From Methyloversatilis thermotolerans (GTDB lineage: Bacteria; Pseudomonadota; Gammaproteobacteria; Burkholderiales; Rhodocyclaceae): a stretch of DNA of 64,000 bases. Position 1 is the stretch's first letter; each line of letters opens with the position of its first letter. The DNA is taken from positions 3,051,430-3,115,429 of the forward strand of contig NZ_KB889967.1 in assembly GCF_000372885.1 (NCBI RefSeq). Direction: 5' to 3'. Positions 21,098 through 28,164 of this stretch are shown here, in pieces. The translations under genes and the position numbers were made by a program. The notes under the pieces are model-generated. The model ran no database searches and was not told where the DNA came from. It saw nothing but the letters and a program-made list of their open reading frames with translations.

Positions 21098-22108
21098 TCA
21101 GCGCACCATCCCCAATGCATCCAGCGGCGACCGGACTCCGTGCGCCCCGCGATTCAGCACGTGCGTGTAGATCATCGTGGTGCTGACGTCCGCATGGCCG
21201 AGCAGTTGCTGGATGGTGCGGATGTCCTGCCCCGAATCCAGCAGGTGGGTCGCGAACGAATGGCGCAGCGTATGCACGGACACCTGCCGCGTGATGCCTG
21301 CCTGTCGCGATGCGATCTGAAGTGCGCGCTGCAGCGACTTCTCGTGCATGTGATGACGGCGAACCACACCGGTGCGCGGGTCGACCGAATGACCGTCGGC
21401 GGGAAACACCCAGAACCAGCCCCATGACGCACCGGCAGCCGGATACTTCCGGTCCAGCGCATCCGGCATGAAGACGCCGGCGCGCCCTTGCGCCTGATCG
21501 AGCTCGAAAAGCGCGCGCGCGCGCTGCAGTTGCCCCACCAGAGGCGCAACCAGCGTTTCCGGCAGCACCGTCACCCTGTCCTTGTTGCCCTTCCCCTCAC
21601 GCACCATGATCTCGCGGCGCTGCAGATCGACGTCCTTCACCCGCAACCGCAGGCATTCCATCAACCGCATGCCGGAACCATAGAGCAGGCGCGCCATCAG
21701 GCCGTGACGGCCGTCCATCAACGCGAGCACCCGCATCACCTCGTCTCGGTTGAGCACGGTCGGCAACCGCCGCGGCTTCTTCGGCCGCACGACGTTATCC
21801 AGCCAGGGCAACTGGACGCCCAGCACATCCCGATAGAGAAACAGGATCGCCGCCAGCGCCTGCTGCTGGGTCGCCGCCGCCACATCGCGCTGCGAAACAA
21901 GATGAGACAGGAAGGCTTCAACCTCCACCCCGCCCATGTCCGCCGGGTGCCTGAGGCCGTGAAACCGGATGTAGCGACGTACCCATCCGAGATACGATTT
22001 CTCGGTGCGCACGCTATAGTTGCGCACGCGGATGGCATCGCGCATGCGATCAAGCAGCCGAGGCTGGGCAGGCGACGCAGCGCCGGGCGAGTGGGTGTCC
22101 GGTTTCAT
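21098..22108 (-). CDS. intI: Integron integrase IntI
   Basis: A 336-residue tyrosine recombinase. The N-terminal SAM-like core-binding domain (about 15-105; [22 protein letters not shown]) is followed by the catalytic domain with Arg in [42 protein letters not shown] and the nucleophile Tyr. The IntI-specific insertion is present ([14 protein letters not shown] followed by [12 protein letters not shown]), which separates it from XerC/D. Start ATG 22108 is chosen because a LexA box lies 14 bp upstream. It is divergent from the cassette array, as in all classic integrons. The gene looks intact. Confidence 0.93.
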   Translation of the reverse strand: MKPDTHSPGAASPAQPRLLDRMRDAIRVRNYSVRTEKSYLGWVRRYIRFHGLRHPADMGGVEVEAFLSHLVSQRDVAAATQQQALAAILFLYRDVLGVQLPWLDNVVRPKKPRRLPTVLNRDEVMRVLALMDGRHGLMARLLYGSGMRLMECLRLRVKDVDLQRREIMVREGKGNKDRVTVLPETLVAPLVGQLQRARALFELDQAQGRAGVFMPDALDRKYPAAGASWGWFWVFPADGHSVDPRTGVVRRHHMHEKSLQRALQIASRQAGITRQVSVHTLRHSFATHLLDSGQDIRTIQQLLGHADVSTTMIYTHVLNRGAHGVRSPLDALGMVR

Positions 22109-22121
22109 GGTCTCTTTCGTA

Positions 22122-22137
22122 CTGTACGTAAACACAG
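22122..22137. promoter_or_regulatory. LexA box controlling intI
   Basis: CTGT-N8-ACAG, the exact core of the gammaproteobacterial/betaproteobacterial LexA operator, centred about 22 bp before the intI start. It would place integrase expression under SOS control, as shown for other integrons. Confidence 0.75.
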
Positions 22138-22179
22138 CAATAGACCGGAGAACCAGAAAATGCAAAGTGAATTTGATGT

Positions 22180-22248
22180 CCGGTTTGACGGCTTATCCGG
22201 ACAGACGCCGGCTTACTCGCCGAATCTGGCGTCGACCTCACGTTGGGC
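22180..22248 (+). other. attI: attI-like primary recombination site
   Basis: The region between the divergent intI gene and the first cassette ends in the crossover core GTTGGGC (22242-22248). The first attC carries the exact complementary R'' core GCCCAAC (22658-22664), as expected if a cassette beginning TTGGGC had been inserted at G^TT here. The left limit is approximate. Confidence 0.65.
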
Positions 22249-22747
22249 CCCGTAATCCCATGCTCCGTCTAGCCCCTCTGCATCTGCCTTTCCAGGCGCC
22301 GTCTCTCGGTGGCGGTGGCGTTTGCGTCGGTGGTCTTCTTCAATGCACAGTGGTTCGCCCTCGCGCCGTTGACTTCTTGGCTATCGGTCGGTCGTCGCCT
22401 GTTCGATTTTCCGTGGGTGCTCGACGCGCACTTGGACAGAACGTCGGTTTCAGTGGTGCCGCGCCTGAGGGCGCGGAATCATCGAGTTGTGGCGGCCTGT
22501 GGTCGTCCCGTCCTTTGCTGAGTATGAGCCTCCGCGAGAGGTTCGCTCATCTGTGCTCGACGGCCTGCGCTTCGTGGCTCCCAAAAGCTCATTCCTCTCG
22601 CTCTCGTCGGTCCGTGCCCTGTCGTGCCGCTTGCAATGCGGTTCTTCGGGGCGCGTGGCCCAACCCTGCGGTCGAGGGGACGGCCTGCAAGCTACGCTTG
22701 CAGGTTCCCCGTCGGCTTCGCCGCCGGGCCGCCCCTCACCTTGAACG
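22243..22747 (+). mobile_element. Integron cassette 1, no clear gene
   Basis: The segment between the attI-like crossover and the crossover in the first attC. Codon use and frames do not single out a convincing gene. A frame from 22260 runs through the attC, and a 70-codon frame from GTG 22309 encodes a hydrophobic N terminus. It may be a non-coding or decayed cassette. Confidence 0.55.
22309..22521 (+). CDS. Possible small membrane protein of cassette 1
   Basis: A 70-codon frame from GTG with a hydrophobic segment (VAFASVVFFNAQWFALAPL) and a basic C terminus. No clear ribosome site and no recognised family. Listed only because it is the most protein-like frame in the cassette and lies wholly before the attC. 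Confidence 0.25.
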   Translation: MAVAFASVVFFNAQWFALAPLTSWLSVGRRLFDFPWVLDAHLDRTSVSVVPRLRARNHRVVAACGRPVLC

Positions 22748-22753
22748 TTGAGG
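22658..22753 (+). repeat. attC: attC site 1
   Basis: R'' core GCCCAAC (22658-22664), L''/L' arms GAGGGG/CCCCTC, an inner hairpin GCCTGCAAGC-TAC-GCTTGCAGG, a second hairpin (GGCTTCGCC) and the terminal core GTTGAGG (22747-22753). The GCCTGCAAGC hairpin is shared with attC site 2. The IS element starts at its last base. Confidence 0.8.
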
Positions 22754-24542
22754 CTGTAGAAAAACCCCTCCTTCCGCCCCACCGTTCACATGCCGTTGTT
22801 ATGATTGCGCATCGCCTCTGCGGAGCCCTGCGATGCCGCGATTCAAGACCCCCGACTACGGCCTGAAGCTCATCCCGGTCGATTTCGCGCAACAGGTGCT
22901 GCCCGGCACCTTCGAGTTCGCGCTCTGCCACCTGGTCGACAACGACCTCGATCTTTCCGTCCTCCGTGCCCGCTACGCCAACGACGCCGGCGGTGCCCCG
23001 GCCTTCGATCCGGCGGTGCTGCTCAAGATCGTGCTGCTCGCCTACTCGCGCGGCGTGCTCAGTTCCCGCTCCATCGCCACCGCCTGCCGCCACAACGTGC
23101 TGTTCATGGCCGTCTCCGGCGACAGCGCCCCGCACTTCACCACGGTTGCGCACTTCATCAGCACGCTGGGTGACGAGGCCCAGGCGCTGTTCACCCAGGT
23201 GCTGCTGGTATGCGACCGCCAGGGCCTGATCGGCCGCGAGCTCTTTGCCATCGACGGCGTGAAGCTGCCGTCGAACGCATCGAAGGCCAAGAGCGGCACG
23301 CGTGCCGATTTCGAGCGCGAGGCGGCGAAGATGGACGCGGCCGTGCAGCGCATGATCGAGGAGCAGAAGGCGCGCGATGCCGCCGGTTGCGACGACGAGG
23401 CCGCCCGCGCACAGCGCACCCGCGAACGCTTGAGTCACGAAGCGGCAAAGATACGCGACTGGCTCGCGCTCAATCCGGACGAGCGGCGCGGCGCCAAGGG
23501 CGGGGTGCGCCTGAGTAACCGCACCGACAACGACTCGGCCAAGATGGCCACCGCCAAGGGCGTGATCCAGGGCTATACCGGCGTAGCGGCGGTCGATGCC
23601 GCGCACCAGATCGTGGTCGATGCGCAGGCGCACGGCACGGGCTCGGAACAGGAACTGCTGCTGCCGGTGATCGATGCCTGCGCACCACAGCGCCACACCG
23701 ACACGGCGATCTGCGCCGACGCCGGCTATCACTCCGAGAAGAATCTCGCTGGACTGGATAGCCGAAACATTCCAGCCTGGATCTGTGACAACGGCTACCG
23801 GCAGCGCGACCCGAGGTACGCCGATCAGGCGAAGCACAGAGCCAAGCCCGATGCGCTGTGGGATAAGAGTGACAAGGCGAAGGCAGCGCGCAGCGCCAGC
23901 AAGAACAAGCGCTACGCCAATACCGACTTCACCGAAGCGGACGACCGCAGCCACTGCATCTGCCCGGCGGGCAAGCGGCTGTATCGCAACGGCGGCGACT
24001 GCACGATCAACGGCTACGCCGCCACGAAGTACACCGGCGCCGAGCGCGACTGCGTGCCGTGCGCGCTGCGCACCCGTTGCCTGCGCACGCCGGAGACGAC
24101 GAAGGTGCGACAGGTCGCCTTCTTCCGCGGCAAGCGCGATGGCATCGAATCACACACCGAGCGGATGAAGCGGCGCATCGATTCAATTGAGGGCAAACGG
24201 ATGATCGCCGCGCGCTTCGCCACCGTCGAACCCGTGTTCGGCAATCTGCGCCACAACAAGCGGCTCACCCGCTTCACGCTGCGCGGACGCAGCAAGGTCG
24301 ATGGGCAATGGAAGCTGTACTGCCTGGTGCACAACATCGAAAAGCTCGGGCACCATGGCTACGCGAACTAGGTAAGCTGGCGGCCGACACCGACGCCATT
24401 CGAGTGCGCCGGGCAGCGGCCGAGGCAGACCTCAGGAGACGACGATGAAGCGAAGATCGCGAGACTGAAATGAGGAAGAACGACTTCGAACCGGCGAGGG
24501 CCGGAAGCAACTGCTTGCCCCGGAATGGGGTTTTTCTACAGC
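22753..24542 (+). mobile_element. IS1182-family insertion sequence
   Basis: A 1.79-kb element bounded by 16-bp perfect terminal inverted repeats: GCTGTAGAAAAACCCC at 22753-22768 and GGGGTTTTTCTACAGC at 24527-24542. It carries a single complete transposase. No clear target duplication is seen beyond a possible 2-bp GC. It has inserted exactly at the junction between the first attC and the next cassette, splitting the array. From 24372 to 24526 there is no further gene. Confidence 0.85.
22833..24371 (+). CDS. IS1182-family transposase
   Basis: A 512-residue DDE transposase. An N-terminal DUF772-like domain (DPAVLLKIVLLAYSRGVLSSR) precedes the catalytic core with FAIDGVKLPSNASKAKSG (first Asp), a coiled insertion, TDTAICADAGYHSE (second Asp), a Cys-rich zinc-binding stretch (CPAGK, CVPCALRTRC) and the C-terminal RMIAARFATVEPVFGNLRHNK with the catalytic Glu. 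It is full length with an ATG at 22833, so the IS may be active. Confidence 0.9.
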   Translation: MPRFKTPDYGLKLIPVDFAQQVLPGTFEFALCHLVDNDLDLSVLRARYANDAGGAPAFDPAVLLKIVLLAYSRGVLSSRSIATACRHNVLFMAVSGDSAPHFTTVAHFISTLGDEAQALFTQVLLVCDRQGLIGRELFAIDGVKLPSNASKAKSGTRADFEREAAKMDAAVQRMIEEQKARDAAGCDDEAARAQRTRERLSHEAAKIRDWLALNPDERRGAKGGVRLSNRTDNDSAKMATAKGVIQGYTGVAAVDAAHQIVVDAQAHGTGSEQELLLPVIDACAPQRHTDTAICADAGYHSEKNLAGLDSRNIPAWICDNGYRQRDPRYADQAKHRAKPDALWDKSDKAKAARSASKNKRYANTDFTEADDRSHCICPAGKRLYRNGGDCTINGYAATKYTGAERDCVPCALRTRCLRTPETTKVRQVAFFRGKRDGIESHTERMKRRIDSIEGKRMIAARFATVEPVFGNLRHNKRLTRFTLRGRSKVDGQWKLYCLVHNIEKLGHHGYAN

Positions 24543-24545
24543 GTC

Positions 24546-25094
24546 GTTATGCATCAGGAGTCATCATGCGCATGCTCTCGGTTGTTCTTGTTCTTTGTTC
24601 AAGTTTCCTGACCAATTCCGTTCTCGCCGCCGATCCCGGAGCAAAAGCGCTTGTTGAGCGCGGTTTGTCGGCCTATCTCACCGGTGGTCCGGATGCAGCG
24701 ATAAAAGCGTGGTTGAAAGGCAGCGGAATGGAAGGCAATACCCAAGCCCTTACTCAAGCAAACAGTCTTAGACAAATCGAAGACTTCTACGGTAAGCCGG
24801 AGAGTTACGACATCGTGAAGGAGAACGCCATCTCTCCTCGATCTCAAATGGTTGTGTTCGCAGTCAATCACGCAAAAGGTGTTGTGTTTGGCCGGTTCCA
24901 GGCCTACCGAACCAAGTCGGGCACATGGGTCACTACCGAATTCAAGTTCCACACCGAGGCGGCGGCGGTCCTACCGCCTGAAATGGTCTTCGGCAAGCAG
25001 CCGTGATGCATAACCTTGCGCTCAACCGGACCGCCTGCAAGCTGCGCTTGCAGGTCCCCTCCGCCTTCCGCTCCGGCGGCCGGTTAGCTCCACG
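24546..25094 (+). mobile_element. Integron cassette 2
   Basis: Begins at the core GTTATGC (24546-24552), right after the IS, and ends at the crossover of attC site 2. Its own R'' core is GCATAAC, the exact complement of its first bases, as required for a cassette excised and inserted at G^TT. It contains one gene in the usual forward direction. Confidence 0.75.
24566..25006 (+). CDS. Exported hypothetical protein (cassette 2)
   Basis: 146 residues from ATG 24566 with an AGGAG ribosome site 5 bp upstream. It has a clear signal peptide (MLSVVLVLCSSFLTNSVLAA). The mature protein has a pattern near GLSAYLTGGPDAAIKAWLKGS, a linker, then a beta-rich segment (MVVFAVNHAKGVVFGRFQAYRTKSG). The GC content is visibly lower than that of the flanking chromosome, consistent with acquisition. 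No named family is recognised; it is probably periplasmic. Confidence 0.75.
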   Translation: MRMLSVVLVLCSSFLTNSVLAADPGAKALVERGLSAYLTGGPDAAIKAWLKGSGMEGNTQALTQANSLRQIEDFYGKPESYDIVKENAISPRSQMVVFAVNHAKGVVFGRFQAYRTKSGTWVTTEFKFHTEAAAVLPPEMVFGKQP

Positions 25095-25100
25095 TTAAAC
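25008..25100 (+). repeat. attC: attC site 2
   Basis: R'' GCATAAC (25008-25014), L'' GCTCAACCGG, an inner hairpin GCCTGCAAGC-TGC-GCTTGCAGG, L' CCGGTTAGC and R' GTTAAAC (25094-25100). A textbook attC layout, about 93 bp. It shares its inner stem with attC site 1, suggesting one attC lineage in this integron. Confidence 0.88.
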
Positions 25101-25103
25101 AGC

Positions 25104-25403
25104 ATGGGGCAAAAGCTCAGTGGACCGGATTTATTGCTGTATCGCGCCGTTGACGAAGTTCTGCATTACGTCTGGGACCCGATCGGGGTCTGTGGGGTGC
25201 CGCAAGCACGCGACGAATACCACGGCTACTTACCGCAGGTCTTCGGCTTGTTGCGTGACGGAGCGGACCAGTTCGCAATCGCAGCAGTCCTCACGTCGAT
25301 CACCACGGAGCGCATGGGACTTTCGTCGCGACCGGATCATGACAGCGAGGTTGCCCGAATTCTTCTCGACTGGAAGGAGAGCGTGCGTGATCATGAGGTT
25401 TAA
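25104..25403 (+). CDS. Hypothetical protein (cassette 3)
   Basis: 99 residues starting 4 bp after attC site 2 and ending inside the R'' core of attC site 3 (GTTTAAC supplies the TAA). The whole cassette is thus 25095-25451. The sequence is acidic and globular (LLLYRAVDEVLHYVWDPIGV, GYLPQVFGLLRDGADQFAIAAVLTSI), matching small helical proteins often carried by integron cassettes. No function can be assigned. Confidence 0.8.
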   Translation: MGQKLSGPDLLLYRAVDEVLHYVWDPIGVCGVPQARDEYHGYLPQVFGLLRDGADQFAIAAVLTSITTERMGLSSRPDHDSEVARILLDWKESVRDHEV

Positions 25404-25457
25404 CAAGTCGGCCCAGCACGGACGGCCTTCGGCCGCCGCTGGCCTTAATCGTCATGC
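25398..25457 (+). repeat. attC: attC site 3 (short, imperfect R')
   Basis: R'' GTTTAAC (25398-25404) is the exact complement of the core GTTAAAC at the start of cassette 3. Arms GGCCCAGC/GCTGGCC and inner stem GGACGGCC-TTC-GGCCGCC follow. The terminal core reads GTCATGC (25451-25457) instead of GTT-type, so the site may be mutated. Confidence 0.72.
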
Positions 25458-25468
25458 CTAAGGCGCCC

Positions 25469-25675
25469 ATGACTCCCGACGATCACGCGCGATACGTACG
25501 ATGGCAAGACCATCGAATCACGCAGCTATCTTTCGCGGCCAATCTTTTTCTCGGGTTTGCCGTAGCCTCATTGGCCTACGCAATCAACCTAAAGCTCGAA
25601 AACTTGCTGCCGACACCATGCTGGATCGCCGTCTTCAGGTACAGCGTCGTTGGGCGGCTGAACGGAGTTCAGTAG
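25469..25675 (+). pseudogene. Truncated cassette 4 gene (membrane-protein fragment)
   Basis: The frame opens at ATG 25469 (or 25454, inside the attC core) and encodes MTPDDHARYVRWQDHRITQL followed by one hydrophobic helix (LSFAANLFLGFAVASLAYAI). After about residue 45 the frame runs into unrelated sequence and reaches a stop. No complementary attC follows; instead a second core TACAGCGTCGTTGGGC (25640-25655) appears. This is best read as a cassette whose 3' part was deleted. Confidence 0.5.
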
Positions 25676-25923
25676 TGATAGCGAAGCTGAGCAATCAGGA
25701 GTTCATCGCCGTCAACGCGATACACCATCCGGTGCTCGTCAGTGATCCGTCGTGACCAAAAGCCTGCCAGTGCGTGTTTCAAGGGCTCCGGTTTGCCGAC
25801 GCCGGAGAATGGCTCGCGCCGTATTTCCTGGATCAAGCGGTTTATCCGCTCAACCATCTTCCGATCTTGTTTCTGCCAGTACAGGTAGTCGTCCCAGGCT
25901 TCGTCCGCAAACACCCGCTTCAT
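25669..25923 (-). CDS. yoeB: YoeB/Txe-family mRNA interferase toxin
   Basis: 84 residues, the typical YoeB length. MKRVFADEAWDDYLYWQKQDRKMVERINRLIQEI, PFSGVGKPEPLKHALAGFWSRRITDEHRMVY and the C-terminal QLRYHY give the catalytic Glu, Arg, His and Tyr of the RelE/YoeB fold. It cleaves mRNA in the ribosomal A site. Start ATG 25923 overlaps the antitoxin stop (ATGA). It is oriented opposite to the cassette genes, as is common for toxin-antitoxin cassettes with their own promoter. Confidence 0.92.
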   Translation of the reverse strand: MKRVFADEAWDDYLYWQKQDRKMVERINRLIQEIRREPFSGVGKPEPLKHALAGFWSRRITDEHRMVYRVDGDELLIAQLRYHY

Positions 25924-26171
25924 TTGGCCAGCTTGCGTTCGACGCCTTTTCCAGCCGCAAGCTGCGCCGTTGCAGAAAGCAAGCGCTTCGCATTGGCCGG
26001 GCTGCGCAACAGGTAGGCGGTCTCTTCCAGCGCCTTGTAGTCCTCCAGCGACAGCATCACGACCGACTGTTCGCCATTTCGGGTAATGATCAGCGGTTCA
26101 TGGTCATCACAAACCCGATCCATCGTTTTGGCAAGGTTGGCGCGGGCGGCGCTGTAGGTGATCGCGTCCAT
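25920..26171 (-). CDS. yefM: YefM/Phd-family antitoxin
   Basis: 83 residues from ATG 26171: MDAITYSAARANLAKTMDRVCDDHEPLIITRNGEQSVVMLSLEDYKALEET is the canonical YefM/Phd DNA-binding domain, and the basic C-terminal helix would bind YoeB. A ribosome site GGAG lies upstream. The palindrome-like GTACGTTCTATTGTAC just upstream (about 26186-26201) could be its autoregulatory operator. Confidence 0.9.
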   Translation of the reverse strand: MDAITYSAARANLAKTMDRVCDDHEPLIITRNGEQSVVMLSLEDYKALEETAYLLRSPANAKRLLSATAQLAAGKGVERKLAK

Positions 26172-26227
26172 GTCGAGCTCCTGTATGTACGTTCTATTGT
26201 ACAACGATGGCGCGCCGCGGAGCAGCC

Positions 26228-26260
26228 GCCTGACAAGTCGTTCAAGGCGACCCGTTACGG
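26228..26260 (+). repeat. attC: Degenerate attC fragment
   Basis: GCCTGACAAGTCGTTCAAGG (26228-26247) resembles the R''-L'' half of attC sites (consensus form xCCxAACAAxTCGTTCAAG). No matching L'/R' half was found in the following 300 bases. The interval 26272-26622 (about 350 bp) contains nothing else recognisable. Confidence 0.4.
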
Positions 26261-26622
26261 CAGCCAACGCCTGGATGCCTGCCGCTCACGGGTGCACGGA
26301 ATCCCGACCGCGATTGGCCGCGCTGACTCGACGCCTTCCGGAACGCACACCGGCCGACCTGGCTGCCCGGTCGCGACGAGGTCCGACGGCAAGGCGAGTG
26401 GCGGTGCTTCGCCGCAGGGATGCGGTGGCGTCCGGGCGCTTCACGAAGGATCGCCCTGGCGCGCCTCGCCCGCATCTGCTAGCTTTCGTTTGCGATCTTC
26501 AGTCGAAGCACGCCGTAAGCGTTTACGTCAATCAACGCGCCACTTCTGCCGGCTCACGCCGGGGGTTGATTTCTCTTCTTGTGAAGGGAAGGCGCCTTGC
26601 CTGACCGGCTTATGGAGCATCC

Positions 26623-26889
26623 ATGAACTTCCTGAAATCGCAATCCACTGATGGCATTCGCAAGCTTCCTGTTCGCTATGCGGGCATCGTCATGCCACTG
26701 ATACTTTCGGTGCTGATGACATGCGTGGTGTCGCTTATCAGCACACTGAGAAGTATCGGCTGGAGCCCAGACTTCTTCGAGGTCTGGCCCGGTGCGTGGG
26801 CACTTTCCTGGCTCGTCGCATTTCCGGTGCTGCTGCTTGTCTTGCCCGTCGTCCGCAAACTGACTGCCATGATCGTTCAAACAGCCTGA
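26623..26889 (+). CDS. DUF2798-family small membrane protein
   Basis: 88 residues with two membrane helices (about 22-45 and 60-80). MPLILSVLMTCVVSLISTLRSIG and WPGAWALSWLVAFPVLLLVLPVVRKL match the DUF2798 family. Inner-membrane location; the function of the family is unknown. No operon partner. Confidence 0.82.
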   Translation: MNFLKSQSTDGIRKLPVRYAGIVMPLILSVLMTCVVSLISTLRSIGWSPDFFEVWPGAWALSWLVAFPVLLLVLPVVRKLTAMIVQTA

Positions 26890-26976
26890 CCGGTCGATCC
26901 GACGCGCACCGGCACGGGTCGTTGCATCGCCATTCCGGCGAGTGCCGGCGCGCGCCCTGAACCGAAAGGAGGACGG

Positions 26977-27066
26977 ATGAGCCGGACCCGGGTGAAGCAG
27001 AAAGACCTCAGGTTTGCGTTCGACATCGTGAGCGCGAGCATGCCGACCGAGAACGAAGCCTGGTTG
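26977..27066 (+). pseudogene. UPF0158-like gene fragment truncated by a repeat
   Basis: The ATG at 26977 has a strong AAAGGAGG site upstream. The first 30 codons (MSRTRVKQKDLRFAFDIVSA, then PTENEAW) match the N terminus of UPF0158-type proteins, which are about 150 residues long. After about 27066 the frame enters a REP-like palindromic repeat and becomes repeat-encoded peptide until a stop at 27336. The native gene has lost its 3' four-fifths. Confidence 0.6.
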
Positions 27067-27250
27067 CGCCGCATCGCGGCCCCAGGGCGCTCCCACAACA
27101 GCGGGGCTCCGTTCGCGCTCAGGGCGAGTTTTTGTGGGAGCGGGCTTGCCCGCGACAGGGCCCGAAACGAAGCCGGCGATCCATGGCGGCCGCCAGCCCT
27201 CACCCGGCGCTTCGCGCCACCCTCTCCCGCTGATGCGGGCGAGGGTCACA
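27067..27250. repeat. REP-like repeat plus a CCCTCACCC-type repeat
   Basis: About 27070-27170 is one variant copy of the GCGGGCTTGCCCGC/CATCGCGGCC hairpin unit. 27193-27247 is the inverse copy of the repeat at 20290-20340 (CCCTCACCCGGCGCTTCGC, then CTCTCCCGCTGATGCGGGCG). From 27251 to 27457 no gene is supported. Confidence 0.7.
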
Positions 27251-27457
27251 TCGAGACGGCGCAGCGGACGGCCGCGCTGCACGGATGGGCCGGGTCCGAA
27301 GGCAGGGCGATTTCAGCCGACTGCGCGGACGACTGAGCGCGGCGACGCGAGCCCGCTTGCGCTGTATGCGCGGACGCGCCGGCACAGTCGGGCCCGCGCC
27401 ATCGCCGGGCGGCGAAGCATGGTTCACCATGGCGCTTGCACCCGCTGGAGTCGACGC

Positions 27458-28075
27458 ATGTACTGCCCCGCGCATTTCGAGGAAACGCATCCGGACCTCC
27501 TTTTCGACCTGATCGCGCGTCATCCGCTGGCCACGGTGGTACGCCAGTCGGACGACGGACTGGTGGCCGATCACGTTCCGCTGCTGGCGGATCCGGCGCG
27601 CGGCATGCTGCTGGGCCATGTCGCGCGCGCCAACCCGCTGTGGCGCACGCCGGCCGATCACGCGCTGCTGCTGGTGTTCCAGGGGCCGGCGGCCTATGTG
27701 TCGCCCAACTGGTATCCGTCCAAGGCGCGCGACGGGCGCGTGGTGCCGACCTGGAACTATGCGGTGGTGCATGTGCGCGCCACGCTGCGCAGCTTCGACG
27801 ACCCGGCGCGGCTGCGCGCGCTGCTGCAGCGGCTGACCGACACGCACGAAGCCGGTCAGGCCGCGCCCTGGCGAATCGCCGATGCACCCGACGATTACAT
27901 GGCGCGCATGCTGGACCACGTGGTGGGTCTGGAACTGTCCATCCTGCACATGCAGGGCAAGTGGAAAATGAGCCAGAACCAGCCGGCGGACAACCGGCGC
28001 GGCGTGGCCGAAGGTCTGGACGCGCTGCACGACGCGCAGGCGCGCGCGGTCGCGGCCGCGGTGCGCGGCGACTGA
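27458..28075 (+). CDS. PaiB-family FMN-binding-fold protein
   Basis: 205 residues from ATG 27458 with a CTGGAG site upstream. MYCPAHFEETHPDLLFDLIARHPLATVV, PLLVFQGPAAYVSPNWYPSK, VPTWNYAVVHVRA and the C-terminal GKWKMSQNQPADNRRGV are PaiB hallmarks (split-barrel flavin-binding fold). Annotated members are called negative transcriptional regulators, but a DNA-binding motif is not evident here. It lies just before another split-barrel protein. Confidence 0.88.
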   Translation: MYCPAHFEETHPDLLFDLIARHPLATVVRQSDDGLVADHVPLLADPARGMLLGHVARANPLWRTPADHALLLVFQGPAAYVSPNWYPSKARDGRVVPTWNYAVVHVRATLRSFDDPARLRALLQRLTDTHEAGQAAPWRIADAPDDYMARMLDHVVGLELSILHMQGKWKMSQNQPADNRRGVAEGLDALHDAQARAVAAAVRGD

Positions 28076-28164
28076 CCGCTCGCCGCGGCGCGTTGCCGGC
28101 GCGGGCCTTGCGTCCGGCGATGGCGGCGCGCGATCATGGGTCATCGCCCGCCACCTCCTGCCCG

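Noticed and set aside
25398-25457. Simple rho-independent terminator after cassette 3
   Set aside because: The hairpin has no U tract and its outer bases match attC R''/L'' architecture and the cassette's own start core.
26272-26622. Frames up to 299 codons around the interval after yefM
   Set aside because: They overlap the real toxin-antitoxin genes or lack ribosome sites and any recognisable domain.
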